NCBI GenBank assembly: GCA_934216155.1
Contig: CAKQBK010000028.1
Coordinates: 1 to 29,108 of the forward strand
DNA: 29,108 nucleotides
Origin: an uncultured Dialister sp.
GTDB taxonomy: Bacteria; Bacillota; Negativicutes; Veillonellales; Dialisteraceae
Reading direction: 5' to 3'
The translations under genes were made by a program, and so were the position numbers. Positions 5,547 through 12,271 of the stretch are shown here, piece by piece. The first letter of the stretch is position 1. Every line of letters begins with the position of its first letter. The notes under the pieces were generated by a model. That model worked only from the letters and a program-made list of their open reading frames with translations, had not been told where the DNA came from and did no database searches.

Positions 5547-8500
5547 TTCCGTCCTTCCACCGCTGCATTTCCCAACAGTCCTTTCAATGCATTTTCCGCT
5601 TCTCCAGAAAAATCCACGTGGAATTTAGGAATCATCCGTATTTCCTGCCGAGTCCTTTGGATGTGAAGGAAAACCGGTGTATTTCCATGGTAGGAAAGGA
5701 GAACCCGTGCCAGGGCGTCGCTGATGGCGGGGGTTTCGTGGTTCTCATCCACATAGAGATGCACTTCGTCTACTGGCGCGCGGACGGCCTGGTAAAAATG
5801 ATCCATCGGGATGATTTCTTCGGCCAGCACTTTCACATCCCGTTCATTGGACTGTACCCGGCCGCGGATGCACACCGGGAGATCTTCTTTCAGGAAGGGA
5901 CGAGCCGTTTCCCACGTAGATGGGAAAACCACCGTTTCCATTTCCCCATCATAATCTTCCAATGTCACATAGCCCATGGGGGCCCCTTTCTTCGTGACGG
6001 TTCCTTTGATGCGGGTGATGGTGCCGCCGATGGTGACCATCTTTCCATCGTAGGAGGCCCCTTCGGCTTCCAAATGGTAAATAGGGGTGCACCGGGCCAT
6101 TTGTTTTTTATACGAATCCAGCGGATGGCCACTGACGTAGAAGCCCAAAAGTTTTCGTTCCCAATCAATTTTATCGGCATTGCTCATATCAGGCAGGTCG
6201 GGATAGGTGACGGTTTTCTTCATATCATCGCCGCCAAAGAGGTTAAGCTGCCCCGATTCCCGGTCCGCCCGATTGGCTGACACGTCGCTTATCACTTCCG
6301 GAAGCACCGCCAAAAGTTGGGACCGGTTGGGGCCGAACGAATCCAAGGCCCCGCAGCGGATGAGGCTTTCATAGGCACGACTATTGAAGCCTTTCCCGTC
6401 CACTCGTTCCAGGAAATCCGACAGGGATTGGAAAGGTCCCCCTTTCTTTCTCGCCTCGATGATGGATTCCACGGCGGTCTCCCCTACGTTCTGGATGCCG
6501 TCCAAGCCGAAGAGAATTTTATTTCCACTGACAGAGAAATAGGCTTCTGACAGATTCACATCCGGGGCAGCCACTTCTACGCCGGCCCGTTTGGTATCGG
6601 AAATATAGCGACTCACTTTGTTTTTGTCCCCATTGTAGCAAGTCATCATGGCCGCCATAAATTCTGGACGGTAGTGGGCTTTCAGATAAGCGGTCTGCCA
6701 AGCAATCCAACCATAGCACACGCTGTGAGATTTATTGAAACCATATCCAGCGAAATGAACCATCAGGTCAAAGACATAGTTGGCGGTTTCTTCTTTGACG
6801 CCATTCTTCACAGCCCCTTCGACAAAGGTATCCCGGTTCTTCTGCAGGATTTCCGGTTCTTTATGGCCCATGGCGCGGCGAAGCATATCGGACTGGCCCA
6901 GGCTGAATCCCCCCATGGCAGAGGCGATCTGCATGACCTGTTCCTGGTAGAGAATAACCCCATAGGTTTCTTTCAGAATCGGTTCCAGGGACGGATGGGG
7001 GTATTCGATAGGAATCTCTCCGTGTTTTCTCTTGATGAAATCTTCCGCCATGCCGCTTCCCAGTGGTCCCGGTCGGTACAGCGCCACCATTGGAATCAAA
7101 TCTTCGAACCGGTCCGGATGGAGTTTCATGAGAAGGTTGGTGAATCCAGTGGATTCAGACTGGAAAACCCCGATGGTATCCCCTTCGCAAAGCATCTGGC
7201 AAGTCTTTTCGTCCACGCTAGGAATGCGTTCAATATCCAGGTCGATCCCCCGATTGACCTTAATCATTTCCAATGCATCATGGATGACCGTCAAATTGCG
7301 AAGCCCCAGAAGGTCCATTTTCAGAAGCCCCAGTTGTTCCACCAAATCTTTTTCATACTGGGTTTGAATAAAATCATCCTGGGTGAGCTGAATGGGCACG
7401 TAATCGTCCACTGGTTGTGAACAAATCACCACGCCGGCTGCATGGGTACCGGAGTTACGAGAAAGCCCTTCCAAGTCCAGACAATGGTCAATCAAGGTAT
7501 GCACCGTCTGGTCCGAATCATACAAAGACTTAAATTCTTTGGACCCGTCCAAGGTCTTTTTCAATGTCACCCCTGGACCGCTAGGTACCATTTTTGCAAT
7601 CTTATCCACATCGCGAAGAGGCAAGTTCATGACACGACCGACGTCACGAATGACCGCCCGGGCCGCCAAGGTGCCAAAGGTGATAATCTGCGCCACCTGG
7701 CTATCTCCATATTTCCTGGCCAAGTACTCAATCACCTTTCCGCGGCCTCGATAGCACAGATCCGTATCAATATCAGGCATGGACACACGTTCCGGATTGA
7801 GGAAACGTTCAAACAGAAGGTCAAACCGAAGGGGGTCAATTTCTGTGATGTGCAGCAAGTACGCTACGATACTGCCGGCCGCACTGCCACGGCCCGGTCC
7901 GATAGGCACTTCGTGGGTCTTTGCATAATGGATGAAATCCATGACGATGAGGAAATAGTCGGAAAAGCCCATCTGGTCGATGACAGACAATTCATAATCG
8001 AGCCGCTTCTGTTCCTCCCCAGTGGGATGGGAATACCGTTCCGGAATGGCGGCTTCACACAATTTCCGCAAATAGCTGGCCGACGTTTCCCCTTCAGGCA
8101 CGTCAAAAGACGGGAGCTTGTGGTCCCCAAAGGTAAAGGTCACGTTGCACCGGTCCGCAATTTTCGCCGTATTGTCCAACGCCCCTTCATACTGCCCCAA
8201 AATGGCCTTCATCTCATCGCCGCTCTTGCAATAAAATTCATCATTGGCAAAACGGAAATGGTTGGGGTCATCTAAGGTGCTACCGGTGGAAATACAAAGT
8301 TTGATTTCCTGGCTTCGGGCATCTTCCTTGCGAACGTAGTGGAAATCATTGGTAGCCACCAGGCCCAGCCCATACTCCTTCGCCAACGCAGCCAAAGTGG
8401 GACGGCAAGCCGCTTCTTCTGGGAGCTGATGATTTTGCAATTCGATGAAATAATTGTCCTTCCCGAAAGTGTCAATATAGAACTGAATCACCTTCCTGGC

Positions 8501-8962
8501 TTCGTCCATGTCATGATTCAAAATGGCCTGAGGCAACTCCCCAGCCACACAAGCAGACATGGCGATGACCCCTTTGTGATATTTCCGAAGCAGCTCATGG
8601 TCTACCCGTGGCTTATGGAAATACCCCTCTGTCCAACCTTTGGAGCAAATTTTCACCAAGTTCTGGTACCCTTCGTTGTTTTCTGCCAGAAGAATCAGAT
8701 GGCCCAGCTTTTCCTTCTCCCCCTTGGGCCGCTCAAACCGGCTGCCCCGGGTCACATACACTTCGCATCCGATAATGGGCTTAATCCCCTGGGCCAGACA
8801 TTCCCGATACAAGTACACCGCCCCATACATGACCCCATGGTCCGTAATGGCCAAGGCAGTCTGCCCCAAAGATTTCACGTAAGACACTAAATCCTTAATC
8901 CGGCACGTGCCATCAAAAAGACTGTACTCTGTATGGACATGAAGGTGAACAAATGGATCCAT
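5537..8962 (-). CDS. dnaE: DNA polymerase III alpha subunit, DnaE type
   Basis: The 1141-residue replicative polymerase carries the expected domains in order. The N-terminal PHP domain has HVHTEYSLFDG (8-18) and ITDHG (39-43). The polymerase active site has GPGRGSAAGS (355-364) and PDIDTD (396-401), whose aspartates D397 and D399 match the catalytic pair. The glycine-rich fingers follow, and near residue 960-1040 an OB-fold region begins MVTIGGTITRIKG. It lacks the inserted exonuclease of PolC, so it is the DnaE class, which catalyses DNA synthesis on the sliding clamp. The start has AAGGAG upstream of MDPFVHLHVH. It is monocistronic, divergent from the plus-strand gene at 9405. Its last codons run into a heptamer repeat. 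Confidence 0.97.
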   Translation of the reverse strand: MDPFVHLHVHTEYSLFDGTCRIKDLVSYVKSLGQTALAITDHGVMYGAVYLYRECLAQGIKPIIGCEVYVTRGSRFERPKGEKEKLGHLILLAENNEGYQNLVKICSKGWTEGYFHKPRVDHELLRKYHKGVIAMSACVAGELPQAILNHDMDEARKVIQFYIDTFGKDNYFIELQNHQLPEEAACRPTLAALAKEYGLGLVATNDFHYVRKEDARSQEIKLCISTGSTLDDPNHFRFANDEFYCKSGDEMKAILGQYEGALDNTAKIADRCNVTFTFGDHKLPSFDVPEGETSASYLRKLCEAAIPERYSHPTGEEQKRLDYELSVIDQMGFSDYFLIVMDFIHYAKTHEVPIGPGRGSAAGSIVAYLLHITEIDPLRFDLLFERFLNPERVSMPDIDTDLCYRGRGKVIEYLARKYGDSQVAQIITFGTLAARAVIRDVGRVMNLPLRDVDKIAKMVPSGPGVTLKKTLDGSKEFKSLYDSDQTVHTLIDHCLDLEGLSRNSGTHAAGVVICSQPVDDYVPIQLTQDDFIQTQYEKDLVEQLGLLKMDLLGLRNLTVIHDALEMIKVNRGIDLDIERIPSVDEKTCQMLCEGDTIGVFQSESTGFTNLLMKLHPDRFEDLIPMVALYRPGPLGSGMAEDFIKRKHGEIPIEYPHPSLEPILKETYGVILYQEQVMQIASAMGGFSLGQSDMLRRAMGHKEPEILQKNRDTFVEGAVKNGVKEETANYVFDLMVHFAGYGFNKSHSVCYGWIAWQTAYLKAHYRPEFMAAMMTCYNGDKNKVSRYISDTKRAGVEVAAPDVNLSEAYFSVSGNKILFGLDGIQNVGETAVESIIEARKKGGPFQSLSDFLERVDGKGFNSRAYESLIRCGALDSFGPNRSQLLAVLPEVISDVSANRADRESGQLNLFGGDDMKKTVTYPDLPDMSNADKIDWERKLLGFYVSGHPLDSYKKQMARCTPIYHLEAEGASYDGKMVTIGGTITRIKGTVTKKGAPMGYVTLEDYDGEMETVVFPSTWETARPFLKEDLPVCIRGRVQSNERDVKVLAEEIIPMDHFYQAVRAPVDEVHLYVDENHETPAISDALARVLLSYHGNTPVFLHIQRTRQEIRMIPKFHVDFSGEAENALKGLLGNAAVEGRKFN

Positions 8963-9028
8963 CCTTCTTCACTCCTTTTTCTTCCACTGTTAGAAATAAC
9001 GATTTTCTCTTATTGTATCATATTTAGC

Positions 9029-9083
9029 AGGTTATGACAGGTTGCTCAAGGTGCTTAGGTTGCTCAGGTTCCTCAAGTGTGCC
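9029..9083. repeat. Nonamer-type array AGGTTNCTC, half-palindrome, upstream of dnaE
   Basis: Units AGGTTATGAC, AGGTTGCTCA, AGGTGCTT, AGGTTGCTC, AGGTTCCTC, then AAGTGTGCC. Unit length varies from 8 to 10, unlike the strict heptamers. It ends in a GTGCC block as at 10995-11003. Confidence 0.65.
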
Positions 9084-9095
9084 GCTAACCACAAA

Positions 9096-9200
9096 CGTCA
9101 TTTCGACCGGTCGTATTTTGTGCAAAATAAAACACATGCTATGAAACTGGATGTGTAGGAGAGTGGAGAAATCTCAAAGCACTAGCGGTAACGGCTTTCT
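9096..9200 (-). repeat. CGACCGGTCG element, copy B (inverted)
   Basis: Reverse complement of the element at 767-860. CGTCATTTCGACCGGTCG lies at the left end and GAGTGGAGAAATCTC with AGCACTAGCGGTAACGG at the right end. GGATGTGTAGGAGAGTGGAG is also shared with copy A. It lies in the 440-bp gap between the divergent genes dnaE and the 9405 gene, which otherwise holds only the nonamer array and a promoter. Confidence 0.75.
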
Positions 9201-9346
9201 GTATCAAATCATAACGGTGAAGCAATACCTAACTCTAGGGAAAATTTGGCAAACTAAAGTGAGCCACGTTGAAATAACTCCATCAGCCCATGTATGGGTC
9301 CTCTATGCAATCAATGAATCCAAAGCAACCTGCGTCCCATATATTG

Positions 9347-9376
9347 TTGCGCCTCATTTTTATTTTATGGTATGCT
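9347..9376 (+). promoter_or_regulatory. Candidate extended -10 promoter for the 9405 gene
   Basis: TATGCT at 9371-9376 is preceded by TGG (extended -10), with TTGCGC about 18 bp upstream. The implied start site near 9383 lies downstream of the ATG at 9372, which excludes that ATG and favours the start at 9405. Confidence 0.5.
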
Positions 9377-9404
9377 AAATAAAAAGAAAAAAGGAGATGC
9401 TAAT

Positions 9405-9860
9405 ATGACTATGAAACCACAGGGGTTATTATCCCACATGAAAAATGGATTTCCTCTTTCCATCACGGAAGAGGAATATACGAAAAGAGCAGAAGAAATC
9501 CGTCGGATCGCTTCTACTCTTTCTATTCGTATGGATATCCTAGATGCGCTGGAAAAGGATTATCGCATCAAATTACTGGTTCTATCCATTGCCTCTTACT
9601 TTGGTTTCGATGCGGTCACAGGAGACGATTTACTCAAAGCCTCTCATTTAGAATTTCCTACTAATATGAACGCCATGAAATATTTCTTTATTCAGGCCGG
9701 CTGGATGCCCCATTATCTGGAATATACCTTCCATCCCGAAGTGGATGCCACCTTCCCAGAAGTACTCGATACCATCTATACCGACGTAGAATTTTATATG
9801 GATATGTCAGAACAACTCCATACCCTTCGCATCCCCAGCGCCCTCCGTATCGTATGGTAA
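9405..9860 (+). CDS. Conserved-looking protein of unknown function, 151 residues
   Basis: I do not recognise this protein. It is 151 residues, soluble, acidic in parts and predicted mostly helical, with no signal peptide, membrane segment, cysteine cluster or nucleotide-binding motif. Tryptophan and tyrosine-rich stretches in the second half (FIQAGWMPHYLEY, DVEFYMDMSEQLHTL) suggest a folded domain. The start at 9405 has an excellent ribosome binding site (AAAAGGAG, 8 nt spacing), and a TGG-extended -10 box lies upstream. It is the only plus-strand gene in the window and diverges from dnaE. A heptamer palindrome begins 11 bp after its stop codon and may end transcription. Confidence 0.85.
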   Translation: MTMKPQGLLSHMKNGFPLSITEEEYTKRAEEIRRIASTLSIRMDILDALEKDYRIKLLVLSIASYFGFDAVTGDDLLKASHLEFPTNMNAMKYFFIQAGWMPHYLEYTFHPEVDATFPEVLDTIYTDVEFYMDMSEQLHTLRIPSALRIVW

Positions 9861-9870
9861 GAGATATGGA

Positions 9871-9968
9871 GTAACGGTTGGCAGTTGGCGGTTGGCAGTT
9901 GGCGTTTGACGGTTGACGGTTAACTGTTAACTGCTAACTGCTAACTGTTAACCGATAACTGCCAACTA
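9871..9968. repeat. Heptamer palindrome, 14 units (TTGGCAG to CTGCCAA)
   Basis: Fourteen gapless heptamers: GTAACGG, TTGGCAG, TTGGCGG, TTGGCAG, TTGGCGT, TTGACGG twice, TTAACTG twice, CTAACTG twice, TTAACCG, ATAACTG, CCAACTA. The words shift one base at a time from TTGGCAG to its complement, so the array is a large imperfect palindrome. It lies between two convergent genes. Confidence 0.9.
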
Positions 9969-10019
9969 AAAAGACCGGCAACCCATCACTGAGAATGTCC
10001 CAGTCACAAGTTGCCAGTC
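9968..10019 (-). terminator. Intrinsic terminator of desulfoferrodoxin
   Basis: GTTGCCAGTC (10010-10019) pairs with GACCGGCAAC (9973-9982), with one G-T pair. On the minus strand it is followed by TTTTT (9968-9972). It lies 15 bp downstream of the desulfoferrodoxin stop. Confidence 0.75.
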
Positions 10020-10033
10020 CCGAATCACCAATC

Positions 10034-10402
10034 TTAAAATTCACATTTCCAAAGTCCGTGAAGATTGCAATATTCATATACCACGCCATGGGGTACGTCA
10101 GCAAAAGTCGCTTTCGGTTCTTCGCCCGGTTTCAGGTAACGCACCTGGAATCCCTCTTCTGTCACCAAAGCGATCCACTGGATGTAATGGGCTTCCAGCA
10201 TAGGATGCAGCACTTCTCCCACTTGTACGTGCAGGAAATCCCCTTCGTGGGTCACCACCGGTACATGTTTTTCCCGAGCCCCATCGGTGGTGCCGGCTGC
10301 TAAGGGCTGTAACTTCTCGCCGCAGCAAGAAATAGTCATTTCTTCTCCGGTTTTAAAAAGGAAAGAATCGCAAGATGGGCAATAATAGATATGAAGTGTC
10401 AT
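10034..10402 (-). CDS. dfx: Desulfoferrodoxin (two-iron superoxide reductase)
   Basis: The 122-residue protein reduces superoxide to hydrogen peroxide in the cytoplasm of anaerobes, using electrons from rubredoxin-like donors. The N-terminal desulforedoxin-like iron centre is present (C8-P-S-C11 and C26-C27). The C-terminal catalytic Fe(His)4Cys centre is complete: EKHVP (E44, K45, H46), LHPM (H66), HYIQW (H72) and YCNLHG (C112, H115). The presence of all four N-terminal cysteines makes this the two-iron class rather than neelaredoxin. The start at 10402 follows AAAGGAG by 6 nt; an upstream in-frame ATG has no such site. It is monocistronic with its own terminator. Confidence 0.95.
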   Translation of the reverse strand: MTLHIYYCPSCDSFLFKTGEEMTISCCGEKLQPLAAGTTDGAREKHVPVVTHEGDFLHVQVGEVLHPMLEAHYIQWIALVTEEGFQVRYLKPGEEPKATFADVPHGVVYEYCNLHGLWKCEF

Positions 10403-10443
10403 GATGTGCTCCTTTCTCTGCAGGTCGCAGAACACAGAATGAG

Positions 10444-10527
10444 GTGACTAGTGACTAGTGACTGGTGACTGGTGACTGGTGACTGGTGACTGGTGACTGG
10501 TGACTAGGTCCTAGGGATTAGGGAACG
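10444..10527. repeat. Heptamer tandem array (GTGACTG), 12 units
   Basis: GTGACTA twice, GTGACTG six times, GTGACTA, then GGTCCTA, GGGATTA, GGGAACG, all in phase. Six identical adjacent copies indicate recent slippage. There is no right arm, unlike the related array at 4809-4906. It begins about 40 bp upstream of the desulfoferrodoxin start. Confidence 0.9.
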
Positions 10528-10621
10528 ATAGCGTCATTGTCATCGATTCTTCGCTAGCCACAATCCACTTAATTGATTTTCTTCTATATCTATATATTAC
10601 CATATAGTTCTACATTTATCA

Positions 10622-10670
10622 ATATAGAAGTTGCTAGTTGTTTGCCTCATAACAACCAACAACAATCACC
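10622..10670. repeat. Heptamer palindrome, short (GTTGCTA/AACAACC)
   Basis: Left words GTTGCTA and GTTGTTT, a short spacer, then the complementary words AACAACC, AACAACA and ATCACC. It is of the same family as the arrays at 17815-17872 and 27703-27757. Confidence 0.6.
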
Positions 10671-10672
10671 AA

Positions 10673-10798
10673 AGGTTCTCAAGGTTCTAAGGGTACTTAA
10701 GGATCTTACGGGCCTCAAATGAGATGATACCCTTAGTGCCTATCGGCCCATTCGAGAAACCTTCAGAACTCTTAGAACCCTTAGAACCTGTAATTTCT
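10673..10798. repeat. Nonamer palindrome (AGGTTCTCA / TTAGAACCT)
   Basis: Left arm nonamers AGGTTCTCA, AGGTTCTAA, GGGTACTTA, AGGATCTTA, CGGGCCTCA. The right arm has GAGAAACCT, TCAGAACTC, TTAGAACCC, TTAGAACCT, which complement the left. The centre contains GAGATGATACCC and a CGGCCCATTCGAG block. Confidence 0.8.
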
Positions 10799-10958
10799 AG
10801 GAAAATGCTAATTGTCACAGAAGTACGCGGCACATAAACCAACAACTCACAACAGACAACTAACAACTTTTTTTCTCCAATAGCCCCTCCACGGCCAATG
10901 CTGTTAAGTTAAGGATTTGCGTTAGTAAGTATGATTCCGCTAGTAAGGACAGGCTCCA

Positions 10959-11061
10959 AAGTTTCTAAGGGTTCTCAGGTTGCTCAGGTTCTTCGAATGT
11001 GCCTATTAGCTCATTCGAGAAACGTGAGAAACCTCAGTATCCTGAGAAACCTGAGTAACCT
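10959..11061. repeat. Nonamer palindrome at the end of the Wadjet operon
   Basis: Left arm AAGTTTCTA, AGGGTTCTC, AGGTTGCTC, AGGTTCTTC, GAATGTGCC. The right arm has five exact nonamers: GAGAAACGT, GAGAAACCT, CAGTATCCT, GAGAAACCT, GAGTAACCT. Its right end lies 31 bp downstream of the jetD stop. The transcript would fold into a long hairpin, so it may end the jet operon, but there is no uridine run. Confidence 0.8.
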
Positions 11062-11092
11062 TTGCATCAGCAGAAATCATCGCATATTTCGC

Positions 11093-12271
11093 TTAACTTA
11101 ATAGCATTGCCTCCACGGCCCATTCCACTTCATCATGAGGAATCCGCTCTTGTTCCAGTCGCCAACCATTGTCGTGAATCAATTTCCACGCCATTTTTTC
11201 GCTAACGGTCAAATGGTCCGGGATGGTGGTAGTATTTCCTGTATCTTTCACTTTCGGATCCACATAGGCCAGAAGCGTTTCTTTATCCATGAGGAAGGAG
11301 TGAATCTTCATTTCTGGCAATACTTTTCGAAGATTGCTGAGAATATTGAATCCATCATGGTCCAAGTCGCCCCAGTAATAGATTTCCTTATCAGCCAACC
11401 AGGGAGCGGCCTGTGCCAATTCCAAGACGCCATAGCCCATGCCAAACAGGATGAGACTATCTTCTACCATTGGGAAGGTATAGCCATTGACTTTGTTTTC
11501 CGTAATAAAAACCCGATGGGCCGCTGGATGGAAATGGGCAATTTCATCTTGAGAAAGAAAGAGTTTCGATACGCCGCAGAAAGTCTGCGATTCATCCAAA
11601 CTGCGAACACAAATCTGCGGCACTGGCAGATTTTCTACAAAAAGTTTTTCCAACAGCTCCGGAAGGCTTGTCACCTGATTGTCGGGAAAGAGTGCATTCC
11701 AAAGACTTTTGGTTAAGAATTGGTGGGTTTCCAGAAATTTCGTATCCACCCCCGGAATAGACCATTCCCTGAGATATCCTTCGGTTTTGAGGGCCTTGTG
11801 TTTCATAAATGTCGCAATAGGGAAATACAGAGGATAGAACCCTTCTTCATCGATGCGGTTGAAATATTTGAGTAGCCATGGCTGGAGAGTCGGTTCTTTT
11901 TCTTCTGTTTCTTTCCATAGGTTCTCAAAGCGATGCTGTTTCTCTGTGAGCCCCAAAAGCTGAAACACCTCTTCTGGCGTATCTACCAAAAGCCGAACCG
12001 GCAGTGTCTGTTTTCCAAAGCCGGGAATTTGTTTTCTTTTTTCTTCGATGTGCCACAGAGGATTCCCTTGCCGATCCTTTTTGGGCTGCCGCCAGAAATC
12101 AGACCAGGAAAGGATATCCTTCCAGGAACTTGCGATTTCTTCTGGCAGCTTCAGCACCATTTTGAAATATGGCGGCTCTACCGGCTCCACCAGTGCCCGA
12201 TACAATTTCCCGCTGGCTTCCCCTTTAGATAGTTTTTCTTTCAATTCCTCTTCAAGAAGTTTTCTTTTCAT
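11093..12271 (-). CDS. jetD: Wadjet defence protein JetD (nuclease subunit)
   Basis: The 392-residue protein matches JetD, which has an N-terminal DUF3322-like region and a C-terminal DUF2220 Toprim domain related to topoisomerase VI subunit A. The Toprim acidic residues are visible: glutamate in ITENK (E258) and GDLDHDG (301-307, D302, D304, D306). The family-typical RLEQERIPHD lies near the C terminus (371-380). In Wadjet systems JetD is the nuclease that cuts plasmid DNA after the SMC complex has extruded it. Its start overlaps the end of jetC by 20 bp, and AAAGGA lies upstream. It is the last gene of the operon, and a nonamer palindrome follows. Length and catalytic residues are intact, so the subunit looks functional. 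Confidence 0.92.
   Translation of the reverse strand: MKRKLLEEELKEKLSKGEASGKLYRALVEPVEPPYFKMVLKLPEEIASSWKDILSWSDFWRQPKKDRQGNPLWHIEEKRKQIPGFGKQTLPVRLLVDTPEEVFQLLGLTEKQHRFENLWKETEEKEPTLQPWLLKYFNRIDEEGFYPLYFPIATFMKHKALKTEGYLREWSIPGVDTKFLETHQFLTKSLWNALFPDNQVTSLPELLEKLFVENLPVPQICVRSLDESQTFCGVSKLFLSQDEIAHFHPAAHRVFITENKVNGYTFPMVEDSLILFGMGYGVLELAQAAPWLADKEIYYWGDLDHDGFNILSNLRKVLPEMKIHSFLMDKETLLAYVDPKVKDTGNTTTIPDHLTVSEKMAWKLIHDNGWRLEQERIPHDEVEWAVEAMLLS

Larger units (their letters stand above)
10403..11092. other. 690-bp gene-free gap between desulfoferrodoxin and the Wadjet operon
   Basis: No coding potential is visible. The gap holds four arrays listed separately (10444-10527, 10622-10670, 10673-10798, 10959-11061). 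There is also a short right-arm-like stretch of heptamers (ACCAACA, ACTCACA, ACAGACA, ACTAACA) near 10838-10868, whose preceding CGGCACATAAACC resembles the right arm of the nested palindromes at the window start. Confidence 0.7.

Noticed and set aside
10444..10527. Possible CRISPR array
   Set aside because: The repeats are only 7 nt, directly adjacent with no unique spacers, and no cas genes are present. The same holds for the other arrays.
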